Shown: positions 51,181 through 60,674 of the stretch, piece by piece
Layout: each line of letters opens with the position of its first letter
How positions within the stretch are numbered: the first letter of the stretch is position 1
Assembly: GCA_965215705.1 (NCBI GenBank)
Contig: CBDCEE010000003.1
Location: 62,001-126,000 of the forward strand
Direction of reading: 5' to 3'
From: JAAXPZ01 sp965215705
GTDB lineage: Bacteria > Campylobacterota > Campylobacteria > Campylobacterales > Sulfurovaceae
Length of the DNA stretch: 64,000 nt
Translations under genes and position numbers: made by a program
The notes under the pieces: model-generated
Told to the model about the DNA's origin: nothing
Databases searched by the model: none
Seen by the model: the letters and a program-made list of their open reading frames with translations, nothing else

Positions 51181-53229
51181 ATGACACAACCACTACTTAT
51201 CGAGATCGGTGTAGAGGAACTCCCCGCTGTACCACTACTCAAAATCGTAAAAAATATCGAACACTCATGGAAAAAGATCCTCACAGCATATAGGCTCGAG
51301 AGTGACTTTGAGTTTCTCTATACCCCCAGACGACTGATCATCCGTGCTGAGGCGATGCTACTCAAGCAGACAGACAGTGTCATAGAGCTGATGGGCCCTC
51401 CGGTACAAGCAGCTGTCAGAGATGGTGAAGTGACGCAGGCAGGGCAGGGATTTGCCAAGAAGTGTGGTGTGGCATTTGAAGATCTGGGTCGTGCAGACAA
51501 CAATGGCAGAGAGGTACTCTACTACAAAAAAGAGGAGCAGGGTCAGCAGACAGCAGCACTGCTCCAAGAGATGCTAGAGCAGTGGCTCTCTTCGATGGCG
51601 TTTGGCAAGATGATGCGTTGGGGGAATCGTAGCGATGAGTTCATCCGTCCGATCCGTTGGTTACAGGTAAGATTGGGTGATGGTTCTGTTGATCTGGAGC
51701 TTTTTGGTGTGAAGTCTGGCACTACAACACAAGTCCATAGAATGGTCAATTATGAGGCAGTAGAGGTATATGATATTAATTCATATGAAGCCCTATTGGC
51801 TGAGGGTGCGGTGATGCTCAGACCCTCTGATAGAGAGGCAAAGATACTGGCTGAGTTTGATGCCCTCGAAGCAGCGCATGGGATCACGATCGAACGAGAC
51901 CGAGCTCTAGTTGCAGAGGTAGTTGCGATCACAGAGAACCCCAAAGCACTGGTCGGGACTTTCGATGCACTCTTTCTGGAGCTTCCTCCTGAAGTGATCA
52001 TCACTTCGATGAGAGAGCATCAACGTTACTTCCCCGTCTTTGAGCATGGGAAGATCGCCAACAAGTTCGTGGTAGTGAGCAATGCCTATACCGATGACTA
52101 CAGCAAGGTAGTCGCAGGGAATGAACGAGTGCTGAAGCCTAGACTGGCAGACGGGCTGTTCTTCTACCGCAATGACCTCAAAAACGGACTCAGTACCGAG
52201 GGGTTGGATAAGGTGCAGTTCATCGATGGACTGGGCACCTTGGCAGACAAGATCGTACGAGAGAAGAACATCGCATTGAGACTGCTGGCACTCTATATGG
52301 AGAAAGTATCTGCCCAAACAGGCAAGAGCAATGCTGATCTAGAGAAGCTTATGGACAGAGCCGTAGAGCTAGCCAAGGCAGACCTCATGTCTGAGATGGT
52401 CTATGAGTTTACCGAGCTTCAGGGACTGATGGGATACTACTACGCCAAAGCTCTGGGGGAAGACCCTCTGGTATACAAGGCTATCAAAGAGCAGTATATG
52501 CCAGTAGGTGAGGGTGCCCAGCTGCCTGGCAGTATCTTCTCCTCTATCGTAGCGATGAGTATCAAGCTCGATACACTCTTTGGGCTCTTCTCAGTAGGCA
52601 AGATCCCCACAGGCTCCAAAGACCCCTTTGCGCTGCGTAGAGCGGTCAATGGTATCGTACGGATCGTGACAGCCTATGACCTGCCGTTTGATATCGATGA
52701 TATCATCACACTGCTCCAAGCAGAGTATGCAGACTTTGACACCGATCAGCTACGGGAGTTCATCATCGAGCGTATCAACAAATCCCTCGATGCCAACCCT
52801 TCCGTCATCGCAGCAGTACTTGCCAGCGGAGAGCATGACATCAACAAGATTGCCAAAAAGGTCGCAGCCCTCAATGAGATCGTCAGTTCTGAGGTATTTA
52901 AAGAGCAGTTCAGTACCTTTAAGCGTGTAGCCAACATCTCCAAAGATGTGGACTTGGATAGTGACCTTTCTATCGATGTCAGTCTCTTCGCTGAGGATGC
53001 AGAGGTAAGCCTCTACAATGCCTATGAGAAGGTGGTAAATCTCACATTTGATAGCTACACGCAGCAACTCGAAGCCCTCTTCGGACTCAAACGAGAGCTG
53101 GATGCTTTCTTTGACGGTGTGATGGTCAATGTGGAGGATGAAAAATTAAAGACAAATCGATTGGCATTGATAGGATCTGTGTATCGGAGCTTTAGAGGGA
53201 TTGCGGATATCAAAGAGATCTCCGTTTAG
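51181..53229 (+). CDS. glyS: Glycyl-tRNA synthetase beta subunit
   Basis: 682 residues, the beta chain of the tetrameric glycyl-tRNA synthetase. It starts LLIEIGVEELPAVPL, then MAFGKMMRWGN and FIRPIRWL, with IPTGSKDPFALRRAVNGIVR and a C-terminal tRNA-binding region. The alpha subunit gene is not in the window. The next gene begins at the base after its stop codon. Confidence 0.97.
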   Translation: MTQPLLIEIGVEELPAVPLLKIVKNIEHSWKKILTAYRLESDFEFLYTPRRLIIRAEAMLLKQTDSVIELMGPPVQAAVRDGEVTQAGQGFAKKCGVAFEDLGRADNNGREVLYYKKEEQGQQTAALLQEMLEQWLSSMAFGKMMRWGNRSDEFIRPIRWLQVRLGDGSVDLELFGVKSGTTTQVHRMVNYEAVEVYDINSYEALLAEGAVMLRPSDREAKILAEFDALEAAHGITIERDRALVAEVVAITENPKALVGTFDALFLELPPEVIITSMREHQRYFPVFEHGKIANKFVVVSNAYTDDYSKVVAGNERVLKPRLADGLFFYRNDLKNGLSTEGLDKVQFIDGLGTLADKIVREKNIALRLLALYMEKVSAQTGKSNADLEKLMDRAVELAKADLMSEMVYEFTELQGLMGYYYAKALGEDPLVYKAIKEQYMPVGEGAQLPGSIFSSIVAMSIKLDTLFGLFSVGKIPTGSKDPFALRRAVNGIVRIVTAYDLPFDIDDIITLLQAEYADFDTDQLREFIIERINKSLDANPSVIAAVLASGEHDINKIAKKVAALNEIVSSEVFKEQFSTFKRVANISKDVDLDSDLSIDVSLFAEDAEVSLYNAYEKVVNLTFDSYTQQLEALFGLKRELDAFFDGVMVNVEDEKLKTNRLALIGSVYRSFRGIADIKEISV

Positions 53230-53685
53230 ATGATGCAAGCCCAGCATCAACAACTTATCCATCCCAACCTCATGACCTCTGCACTGCCGGCAGCAGAGGA
53301 TTTTGCACGCATGGCAAAGCAGGGCTATGAGATCGTGATCTCCATGTGTCAGGATATAGACTCTGAGACGCTGAAGGGTGAGGATGATCTGGTGAGCAAG
53401 GCTGGTATGCGGTATATCCACCTGCCTGTGACCTTTGTGGCACCTACACTGGATGATTATGAGCTGTTGCGGGATATCCTACGTAGTGTGCAGGATCGCA
53501 AGGTATGGTTGCACTGTGCGAGGAACTGGCGGGTGTCAGCGTTTATGATCATCTACCATATCGTAGAGATGAGTATGCTACACAGTGAAGCAGAGGAGAT
53601 AGCACACCGAATCTGGCAGCCTGATGAGACCTGGCAGGCACTGATTGATGAGGCGATAGAGAAGTATGCCTATCAATACCTTTAG
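53230..53685 (+). CDS. Protein tyrosine phosphatase-like protein
   Basis: 151 residues. The P-loop is HCARNWRVSAF, with Cys and Arg four residues apart, the variant of small bacterial phosphatases related to DSPs; a general-acid Asp could be in VAPTLDDYE. Its substrate is unknown. It begins immediately after the glyS stop and continues into two more genes, so it is in the glyS transcript. Confidence 0.78.
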   Translation: MMQAQHQQLIHPNLMTSALPAAEDFARMAKQGYEIVISMCQDIDSETLKGEDDLVSKAGMRYIHLPVTFVAPTLDDYELLRDILRSVQDRKVWLHCARNWRVSAFMIIYHIVEMSMLHSEAEEIAHRIWQPDETWQALIDEAIEKYAYQYL

Positions 53686-53693
53686 GGATCGGG

Positions 53694-53897
53694 ATGAGTA
53701 GTACAACACTGTTACTGGCTATTGTGCTTGGTGCTATCGGTATGGCATATCTCAGTTATGGGAAGATACGCAAGCGAGTGATCCCTATGCTGGGAGGCGT
53801 GGCTCTAATGATCTTGCCTTATTTTAGTACGGCGGTTTCAGTGGGTATAGTTGCGATACTGCTGGTTGCGTTGTTAAGTTACTTTGTGGCATTTTAA
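53694..53897 (+). CDS. Small two-helix membrane protein, unknown function
   Basis: 67 residues with helices at about 4-22 and 32-66, joined by a basic loop GKIRKRVIPML. Short proteins of this kind are widespread and uncharacterised. GGGATGAG, including a Gly-rich ribosome-binding site, precedes ATG. It sits 8 bp after the phosphatase gene and 3 bp before the FAD protein gene. Confidence 0.65.
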   Translation: MSSTTLLLAIVLGAIGMAYLSYGKIRKRVIPMLGGVALMILPYFSTAVSVGIVAILLVALLSYFVAF

Positions 53898-53900
53898 CCT

Positions 53901-55058
53901 ATGAACACAGATATAGGTCAGAAACCCCTCTATGATGTAGTTGTCATCGGAGCAGGTATCGCTGGCTGTTTTGTGGCGTATGCACTGCAACAAAAGGGGC
54001 AGGATGTCTTGTTGGTTGATCGTTCTGCTGCACCTGCGAGTGGCGGATCAGGAGCTGCAGGCGCCTTTGTCTCTCCCAAGATCGGCAAAGGCTCACCCTT
54101 GCAGTCGCTTACCAATGAAGCCTTTGAATATGCCAAGGAGTTTTACCTAGAGCATTTCCCTGAGCAGTTTACCCAGTCAGGGATAGTCCGCATGCCCAAA
54201 GATGCCGAAGACGCCCAAAAATTCAAACTTTATGAAGAATTCAATATTTCTAAATATGAATATCTTAATGCTGAACAGTTAGCCTCTCTAGGGATCAGAG
54301 AGAAGCATGACAGCTTTCTCTTTGATGAGGCAGGGGTCTGTGATGCACAGGGGATGTGTCAGGCGATCTGGGAGAGGGTGGCGTTTAGGCAGTTTGAAGT
54401 GGTGGAGTTAGGAGATAGGGAAGAGGGGATAGGATATAGGGTTTTGGGCAAGGCGGGTGATATGCTCAGTGCCAAACATGTTGTGCTCGCTACTGGCTAT
54501 CAAAACGATCTGCTGGATATGCGGTATATGGGAGTGCGGGGTACGTGGGGGAGTAGAGGGGATTATGTCAGTGACTTAGAGCTAGATACCAGTATGCACA
54601 GAAAAATATCCATATCAAATAATATCAATGGAGTTATCAAGCTGGGAGCCACGCACAACAAAGCCAAAGATCCCTGTGTGGTCTGCGACGGCAGACCATT
54701 AGCTTCTCTGGAAGCAGCAGCTAAAGATATGGTGGATACGAGTGATTTTGTCCTCAAAGAGACCTTTTGTGGGATGCGTGCGGGGTCTAAAGATTACTTC
54801 CCTCTGGTAGGCAGGGTGGTGGATAGTCCTTGGATGTTGGATACCTACCCCAAGATCCTCAAAGGTGCCAAGCCAACTTTGGACCATATCGACAATCTCT
54901 TTATCTGTAATGGGCTTGGGGGCAGAGGCTTTGTCTTTGCTCCACTGATGGCTAAGTGGCTCTCTGAGCTGATCGTGGAGGGAAGAGAGATGGACAGTAG
55001 AGTGGATCCTGATAGGTTATTTTTAAAATGGTGTAGACGGTCATCCTTGGGAGACTAG
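53901..55058 (+). CDS. FAD-dependent oxidoreductase, DAO family (MnmC C-domain-like)
   Basis: 385 residues. The FAD-binding motif GAGIAGCFVAYAL lies near 17-29, followed by ASGGSGAAGAFVSPKIGKGS. The C-terminal end GLGGRGFVFAPLMAKWLSEL resembles the second domain of the tRNA-modifying MnmC. The substrate could instead be an amino acid or amine, and the methyltransferase half of MnmC is absent. Last gene of the glyS cluster; its 3' end overlaps the convergent regulator by 18 bp. Confidence 0.72.
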   Translation: MNTDIGQKPLYDVVVIGAGIAGCFVAYALQQKGQDVLLVDRSAAPASGGSGAAGAFVSPKIGKGSPLQSLTNEAFEYAKEFYLEHFPEQFTQSGIVRMPKDAEDAQKFKLYEEFNISKYEYLNAEQLASLGIREKHDSFLFDEAGVCDAQGMCQAIWERVAFRQFEVVELGDREEGIGYRVLGKAGDMLSAKHVVLATGYQNDLLDMRYMGVRGTWGSRGDYVSDLELDTSMHRKISISNNINGVIKLGATHNKAKDPCVVCDGRPLASLEAAAKDMVDTSDFVLKETFCGMRAGSKDYFPLVGRVVDSPWMLDTYPKILKGAKPTLDHIDNLFICNGLGGRGFVFAPLMAKWLSELIVEGREMDSRVDPDRLFLKWCRRSSLGD

Positions 55059-55718
55059 CTTATATCCATGCCCACTAATACTCTGGATCAAATCCTCCCC
55101 GATACTTTTTTTGAGACGAAAGACTAACGTACGTATAGTACTCGAGTCTTTAGACTCTTGATAGATATATTTGGATAACTGCTCTATCGAAACGACAGTA
55201 TCTAGGTGTAGTACAAGATAGTGAAAGAGTTTGGCATCTTTGGTTCCGAGATATACCTCTTGATTATTGTGATAAAGCATTCTACCTTCTAAGTCATAGC
55301 CAAAGTGTGCATTGATGGTAATATAGTGCTTCTCTTCTTCCTTGAAACCTTTGCTGAGTGCGATCTGCAGTGCTGCCAGTATCTGTTTGTCTTTATATGG
55401 CTTGACGAGATAATTGCTTGCTTGTGATTCGATTGCATAATCTATCATCTCTTGATCGGTATAGGCAGTCAAGAAGATAATGCGGGTATCAAGGAAAGTC
55501 GAGATCTTGAGTGCAGCTTCAGAGCCTGAGATATTGTCTTTGAGCATGATATCCATAAAGATCACATCGGGTTTAGTCTCTCTGGCTACTGTGATGGCAT
55601 CAGCTCCTTTGTCACAGATAGCGATGACATGATAGCCATGATCCTCGAGGAGGTCTTTGAGAAAGTTTGCCGGTATCTGTTCATCTTCGACGATGAGTAT
55701 ACGTATATTATGCTGCAT
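55041..55718 (-). CDS. Response regulator with winged-helix output (second island)
   Basis: About 225 residues from MQHNIRILIVEDE. Acidic pair ED, phospho-Asp in VIFMDIMLKD, T in FLTAYTDQE and KPYKDKQ. The output domain has a degenerate OmpR-like winged helix (ISGHGYKL end). I start at 55718 (AGGA 6 nt upstream), not at 55775. It overlaps the kinase gene by 11 bp. It is a paralogue of the regulator at 23588. Confidence 0.86.
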   Translation of the reverse strand: MQHNIRILIVEDEQIPANFLKDLLEDHGYHVIAICDKGADAITVARETKPDVIFMDIMLKDNISGSEAALKISTFLDTRIIFLTAYTDQEMIDYAIESQASNYLVKPYKDKQILAALQIALSKGFKEEEKHYITINAHFGYDLEGRMLYHNNQEVYLGTKDAKLFHYLVLHLDTVVSIEQLSKYIYQESKDSSTIRTLVFRLKKSIGEDLIQSISGHGYKLVSQG

Positions 55719-56856
55719 GAGGTATCCTGATAGTGTAGGTGAGACCATGGTCATACGCTGTATGTAGTGTAGCATCCATCTGATCTGTCATCATATGGAT
55801 CAGTCGTAATCCCAGGCTCGTATGGTCGGTTGCTTCGAGTATATCGATCTCTTGTGTGCCATTGTCTTTAAACTGATAGAGGATCTCTGTCCCCGTATGG
55901 GTAAATGCTATCTCAATGGCGCCTTTGTGGGTATCAGCAAAAGCATACTTGAGAGAGTTTATCAGTAGTTCGTTAGTGATGATACCGATCTTAAGTACTT
56001 TTTCAAATGGAAGCTGCAGGTGATTCTCCTGGATATTGAGCATGACTTTATGATCATCATTGGCATCAAGTATCATATGTGAGAGGTTATAGAGGTATTC
56101 ATAGAGCTCTATGCTCTCGAAGTCTTTATGTGCATAGAGTGTTTCGTGTACCATAGCGATGGTATCGATCCTGTTGCGGTTTTTTTGGAGAAGATCAGCA
56201 ATCTCATGGTTATTTTTTTGTTTGACCTGCTGCATACCGAGGAGGGAAGAGATGATGTTGAGATTGTTTTTGACACGGTGATGTACCTCTTGTAATAGGG
56301 CGCTATTTCGACGATTGAGTTTTTCTAGTCTACTATAAGAGTTTTCGATGGCGATATGATAGAATATGCCAAATAGAACTACTAGTAATGATGAGAGGGC
56401 AATTGCAATGAGAATAGTGAGTGCAGGGAAGCTCTCTCTATATGGTAGATAGTTGTATCCCCACCAATAGATAGATATAACAATCAGTTGGTGGATGGAG
56501 ACATAGATCAAAGAGCGTTTCATTGATAGAAGTAAAAAGTAACCGAGGGGAACAGTAATATGGAAAAAGGGTACTCTGAAATCATTGGTTACTAAGAGTG
56601 TATAGGTTGGTAATGTTGCTAAGATCAGTATACTGATTTTAGCGACCTTGATATTTTTTGTATGATAATAGTACCAATAAGAGGGTACGGTCAGGATAAT
56701 AAATAGTAGTTCAGTATAGGCATCTATATGATTTTCAATATAGAAGTCTGCGATACATGCAAGAATCATGATGAGTAGATAGCTCCAATAGAATCCTGTT
56801 AAAAATATGGCATGTCTATCTGAACTTGTAAATAGTTTCTTTATTTTGTCTATCAT
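55708..56856 (-). CDS. Membrane histidine kinase, HisKA_2 type (second island)
   Basis: 382 residues. The N-terminal half has about six hydrophobic helices, then the box ALLQEVHHRVKNNLNIISSL with His near 201, N-box NELLINSLKYAF and a late TSLGLRLIHMM. It matches the kinase at 22446 in length and layout. It is transcribed away from the lipoprotein island at 57069, across a region with an 11-bp-spaced direct repeat. Confidence 0.88.
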   Translation of the reverse strand: MIDKIKKLFTSSDRHAIFLTGFYWSYLLIMILACIADFYIENHIDAYTELLFIILTVPSYWYYYHTKNIKVAKISILILATLPTYTLLVTNDFRVPFFHITVPLGYFLLLSMKRSLIYVSIHQLIVISIYWWGYNYLPYRESFPALTILIAIALSSLLVVLFGIFYHIAIENSYSRLEKLNRRNSALLQEVHHRVKNNLNIISSLLGMQQVKQKNNHEIADLLQKNRNRIDTIAMVHETLYAHKDFESIELYEYLYNLSHMILDANDDHKVMLNIQENHLQLPFEKVLKIGIITNELLINSLKYAFADTHKGAIEIAFTHTGTEILYQFKDNGTQEIDILEATDHTSLGLRLIHMMTDQMDATLHTAYDHGLTYTIRIPHAA

Positions 56857-56890
56857 TTCTAATTATAACAAAAAATAAAAAAAATATCCC

Positions 56891-56937
56891 AAACAGAACG
56901 CAAACGAAACAAAAAATGGGCATACTTTAACTATAAA
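56891..56937 (+). promoter_or_regulatory. 11-bp-spaced repeat and -10 in the divergent region of the second island
   Basis: AAACAGAAC (56891-56899) and AAACGAAAC (56902-56910) are 11 bp apart. TATAAA (56932-56937) lies in an inverted repeat TACTTTA/TAAAGTA. It is placed to control the lipoprotein island and perhaps the regulator itself. Confidence 0.5.
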
Positions 56938-56981
56938 GTATCTCTAAATAAGCGGAGAGTAAGAGGAGAAATGTATCACTG

Positions 56982-57068
56982 ACCAACACTCAGCCAACAC
57001 TTCTCTGGCATGATCCTGGGACGCGGTTCCTTCTTTGAGGGATAATCAAATGATAAAAGGGAAAGAAG
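56982..57068 (+). promoter_or_regulatory. Conserved 90-nt leader, copy 1
   Basis: It contains CAACACTTCTCTGGCATGAT and GGTTCC followed by a CCTT/GAGG hairpin, then GATAATCAAA, and ends AAAGAAG just before the ATG. It aligns along its length with the leaders at 59462, 60585 and 62933. Probable 5' regulatory RNA. Confidence 0.65.
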
Positions 57069-58772
57069 ATGAAACGAAAAACAGTTAAAAATATACTCTG
57101 GAGTAGCTTGGTGGTGCTGATGGTCTCTGCCTGTGGAGGCGGGGGTGGCGGAAGCACTGATGAAGCCAAGCAACAAGCGATCGCCAAGATCTCTGCTTAT
57201 GCAGACAGTAATGGCACGACACCGACCCCTACGTTACAGGACTATGATGATGCCGGTGTGGATGGTGTGGTGGTGTTCAATCTCAAGTCCATCAATCTGC
57301 AAGTCCAATATAGCAACAGCTCAGTAGTAGATACAACATCCGAGATTCAGGATATGGTGGGGGGTAAGCGGTTTTTTCTTATCCATGCTGTAGATCATAA
57401 TGCCTCAGGTGATATGACCAGTGAGTACAATGCTACCTATGATAATAGCAGGGGTCTTTTATATCTATACTATGATGCAGATGGGGATGGGTATTTTGAA
57501 AAGAACAGTACTAGGCTCTATGGTGAGAATGGATATGACATCGAGTACAACCTGACAATAGATAGAGATAGTGATGGACATCCAGACTACATCAGCACAT
57601 ATCTGGGCAATGCACAGGGAGATTCGCTGTACAACAAAAGAGATGAGGATGGTGATGGAGATCTAGATTTTGTTGAAACTTGGCAATATAATGAAGCGGG
57701 AAAAAAAACCTACTATGATCGGGACACAGATGGTGATGGTAATCTCGATTATGCAGAGCATATACGCTATAACGCAGAGGGAAATATCACCTATAAAGAC
57801 AAAGACAGCGATGGTGACGGAAATCCGGATAGTATCTATACTTGGGAGTATGATGGTGCTGGAAATCGTATTCGTGAAGAAGGAGATGTGGATGCAGATG
57901 GCAATCCTGAGGGGATTCAAATCATGGAGTATAATGCCAATGGTACCAAGGTGAAGGCGACCCTCATCTATGATACTGATTCTGATGGCAGCCCAAACAA
58001 TATCACAGTCTTGAAGTACGATGCTGACGGGAAGATCCTCCGCATAGAGTATGACTCGGATGCTGATACCCATCCTAACAGTATTACAGTCTGGCAGTAC
58101 GATGCTGATGGACACCTCCTCCGTCAAGAGCATGATGCGGATGCCGATACCCATCCAGACAACATCTATACCTTTCAATACGATGCCAACGGCAATAATA
58201 TATATAGTGCATACGACTCTGATGCCGATGGACACCCCAACCGTACCTCGATCTTTCGATATGATAGTGATAACCACACGATCTTTATGGAGAGTGATGC
58301 CGATGCTGATGGTACGCCTGATGCAAATCAGAGCTGGCAGTATGATGCAGCTGGTCATAAGACCTATCATGCCTATGATGGAGATGCAGATGGTAATCCA
58401 GAAATGATAGAGCAAAATGAATATCATCCTAACGGTACCTTGAAAAAAAGGATCGTCACAAATGATAGAGACAGTGATGGCTCACCTGACTCTATCGAAA
58501 AGCGTGAATATAATGCCAATGGTCACGAGTTATATCATGAGAGAGATACCGATGGAGATGGTGCCCCCAATGAATCACAAACCACTCGATACGATACAGA
58601 TGGCAATAGGGTTCGCTATGAAATAGATATGGATGGTGATGGCACCTCTGAGAATGTGTATACCTATCAGTATGACAGTGATGACAATATGGTGCGATCC
58701 GAGCGCCTATCGCTCACTGGTGGAGTATTGGTATTGGATGGCTTTAGAACCCATGAGTATATCACATTCTGA
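57069..58772 (+). CDS. Lipoprotein with about 15 tandem 27-residue Asp-rich/YD repeats
   Basis: 567 residues. Lipobox MVSAC (Cys22) and GGGGGG precede a module at 37-98 (ISAYADSN, TLQDYDDAGVDGV, TTSEIQDM) shared with the lipoprotein at 24294. From about 135 there are about 15 repeats of 27 residues. Each combines a D-x-D-x-D-G-x-P calcium-loop-like stretch with Y-D-A-x-G-x as in YD/RHS repeats. This suggests a long, calcium-stiffened surface fibre or adhesin. No enzymatic domain is visible. It is the first gene of the second island and follows the conserved leader. Confidence 0.75.
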   Translation: MKRKTVKNILWSSLVVLMVSACGGGGGGSTDEAKQQAIAKISAYADSNGTTPTPTLQDYDDAGVDGVVVFNLKSINLQVQYSNSSVVDTTSEIQDMVGGKRFFLIHAVDHNASGDMTSEYNATYDNSRGLLYLYYDADGDGYFEKNSTRLYGENGYDIEYNLTIDRDSDGHPDYISTYLGNAQGDSLYNKRDEDGDGDLDFVETWQYNEAGKKTYYDRDTDGDGNLDYAEHIRYNAEGNITYKDKDSDGDGNPDSIYTWEYDGAGNRIREEGDVDADGNPEGIQIMEYNANGTKVKATLIYDTDSDGSPNNITVLKYDADGKILRIEYDSDADTHPNSITVWQYDADGHLLRQEHDADADTHPDNIYTFQYDANGNNIYSAYDSDADGHPNRTSIFRYDSDNHTIFMESDADADGTPDANQSWQYDAAGHKTYHAYDGDADGNPEMIEQNEYHPNGTLKKRIVTNDRDSDGSPDSIEKREYNANGHELYHERDTDGDGAPNESQTTRYDTDGNRVRYEIDMDGDGTSENVYTYQYDSDDNMVRSERLSLTGGVLVLDGFRTHEYITF

Positions 58773-58839
58773 TGATGAGGGCAACGGATGACAAGGAGAT
58801 ACTTGTATCTAAATACACAAGGTAGAGAGGAGAAGAGTT

Positions 58840-59454
58840 ATGCAGACAATGCAGTGGACAAAGCACTTTTTTGTGATATCACTTTTGCTGGGAGGTAGCC
58901 TCCTCGCAGAAAACTCCAGTACAGATATGCAGAGGCAGATTGTAGGTCAGCCGAAGATGACAGCAGATACACCGAGCACTACCAAACCGTATGCAGGCAA
59001 TCTCTTTGAGGTACGCTATCCTACTGATTTCACACCTTCAATCGCCATGAAGCATCAGGGACAATGGTACTATGCTCCCACAGACGAAGCCACTTTTCTT
59101 TCTCCTGATAAGGAGGTGGCATTTTTCATCTACTCTCCACATTGGGGAGGAGAGCCTAAAAACTATCATAAAGTAGTCGAAAATGAGGTACTGGTAAGCA
59201 AAGAGATCAAACATTCCCGTTTAGGAAAACATCAAAGTACTACAGTGACCTATGTTGCTCTCCGAGACAAACAGAGACGCTATTATCGTTCCTATGCCTA
59301 CAAGGTAAGCTGTTATGTCAATGATGATGGCTCACAAGACAGTTGTGTTGCAACTACATTTGGCATACGATACAAAGATAAAGAAGCATACAACAAGTAT
59401 AAAAAGGCGTATATACAGTTCAAAAAGTCACTTATAAAAAGCATGCCAGAATAA
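58840..59454 (+). CDS. Secreted protein, unknown function
   Basis: 204 residues with a Sec signal peptide (MQWTKHFFVISLLLGGSLLA, mature from about AENSS). The middle has GNLFEVRYPTDFTPS and AFFIYSPHWGGEPKNYH, and two Cys (SCYVNDDGSQDSC) that may bond. The last third is Lys/Tyr-rich. No family recognised. AGGAG lies before ATG, without the conserved leader, so it is probably transcribed with the gene before it. Confidence 0.62.
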   Translation: MQTMQWTKHFFVISLLLGGSLLAENSSTDMQRQIVGQPKMTADTPSTTKPYAGNLFEVRYPTDFTPSIAMKHQGQWYYAPTDEATFLSPDKEVAFFIYSPHWGGEPKNYHKVVENEVLVSKEIKHSRLGKHQSTTVTYVALRDKQRRYYRSYAYKVSCYVNDDGSQDSCVATTFGIRYKDKEAYNKYKKAYIQFKKSLIKSMPE

Positions 59455-59461
59455 ATAATCT

Positions 59462-59551
59462 GACCTATACTGGGCAAATACTTCTTTGACATGATTTGAA
59501 CACGAGGTTCCTCGTTAGAGGCGGATATTTTTAGCATAAAAGGGGAAGAAG
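59462..59551 (+). promoter_or_regulatory. Conserved 90-nt leader, copy 2
   Basis: It contains CAAATACTTCTTTGACATGATT, GGTTCCTCGTTAGAGG (CCTC/GAGG stem, GTTA loop) and ends AAGGGGAAGAAG before the ATG. It is the most diverged of the four copies in its first half, but the hairpin is perfect. Confidence 0.65.
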
Positions 59552-60493
59552 ATGAAACGAATACAAAATAAAATAGTGGTACAGGCAATGCTGATATCTA
59601 TAACTATGGTACTTTTGAGTGCCTGTGGCGGTGGCGGTACTACCACAGATCATAGCTGCTACAGGGAGATATCTTCTATTAGTGACAAATATGCAGATGG
59701 CACACCAGACCGTATATACACCTATAGCTACGATGTAAATGCAAACCATATAAAAACTGTGTCCGATACGAATGCAGATGGCACACCGGACAGTATTGAT
59801 ACCTATAGCTACGATGTAGAGGGAAATAGAATAAAATCTGAGGACGATGATGATGCAGATGGCACACCAGACAGTATTACTACCTATAGCTACGATGCAG
59901 CTGGAAATAGAATAAAATATGAGAACGATAGAAACGCAGATGGCATACCAGAGAGTATTACTACCTTTAGCTACGATGCAGCTGGAAACCAAATAAAAGC
60001 TGAGGTCGATAATGACGCAGATGGTTTACCAGACCATCTTGAAACCGTTAGCTACGATGAAAATGGAAATAGAATAAAAGTTGTGTCCGATATTGATGCA
60101 GATGGCACACCAGACCATATATACACCTATAGCTACGATGCAGAGGGAAACCAAATAAAAACTGTGTACGATGCAGATGCAGATGGCACACCAGACAGTA
60201 TTACTACCTATAGCTACGATGCAGCTGGAAACAAAATAAAATATGAGTACGATAGAAACGTAGATGGTACACCAGACACTATTACTACCTATAGCTATGA
60301 TGCAGCTGGAAATAGAATAAAATCTGAGTATGACAAAAACGCAGATGGCACACCAGAGAGCATTACTACCTATAGCTATGATGCAAATGGAAACCAAATA
60401 AAAGGTGAGTACGATAATGACACAGCAGATGGTACGCTAGATCTCATTACAACTTCGACATACCAGAAGTTTGAAAATTGTCAGAAGGATTGA
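59552..60493 (+). CDS. Lipoprotein built of 27-residue YD/Asp repeats
   Basis: 313 residues. Lipobox LLSAC (Cys25), GGGG, then from about residue 45 nine full repeats of 27 residues and a tenth, degenerate one. The consensus includes D-x-x-A-D-G-T-P-D-x-I-T-T-Y-S-Y-D-x-x-G-N-x-I-K. Repeats agree closely with each other, more than those of the gene at 57069, so recent expansion or homogenisation is likely. The last repeat has an inserted residue (DNDTADGT). Probably a surface fibre or calcium binder. Same leader as its sister genes. Confidence 0.75.
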   Translation: MKRIQNKIVVQAMLISITMVLLSACGGGGTTTDHSCYREISSISDKYADGTPDRIYTYSYDVNANHIKTVSDTNADGTPDSIDTYSYDVEGNRIKSEDDDDADGTPDSITTYSYDAAGNRIKYENDRNADGIPESITTFSYDAAGNQIKAEVDNDADGLPDHLETVSYDENGNRIKVVSDIDADGTPDHIYTYSYDAEGNQIKTVYDADADGTPDSITTYSYDAAGNKIKYEYDRNVDGTPDTITTYSYDAAGNRIKSEYDKNADGTPESITTYSYDANGNQIKGEYDNDTADGTLDLITTSTYQKFENCQKD

Positions 60494-60584
60494 TCTGCTT
60501 TACCTATGGAGGTGGTGTTCAGCTGATGTGACAGAGATAATGAAGTGGGCTAAGTGTCTCTCTGTATAACATACTCCAGTATCT

Positions 60585-60674
60585 CAGCCAACACTGGACA
60601 AACACTTCTCTGGCATGATTTGGATATGTGGTTCCTCCGTAAGGGGATAATCAAAAGATAAAAAGGAGAAAAAG
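60585..60674 (+). promoter_or_regulatory. Conserved 90-nt leader, copy 3
   Basis: CCAACACTGGACAAACACTT, TCTGGCATGATTTGG, GGTTCCTCCGTAAGGGG, then GATAATCAAAAGAT and a ribosome-binding AAAAGGAGAAAAAG. It agrees with copy 1 in the GATAATCAAA block and with copy 4 in the first half. The hairpin is imperfect here. Confidence 0.65.

Noticed and set aside
57663..58427. 254-residue minus-strand frame across the repeat lipoprotein
   Set aside because: It is the antisense of regular 81-bp repeats, which keeps a frame open by chance; composition is almost all Ile/Val/Ser.
59684..60490. Regular repeats that could suggest a CRISPR array
   Set aside because: The units are coding, 81 bp with no spacers, and in frame throughout.
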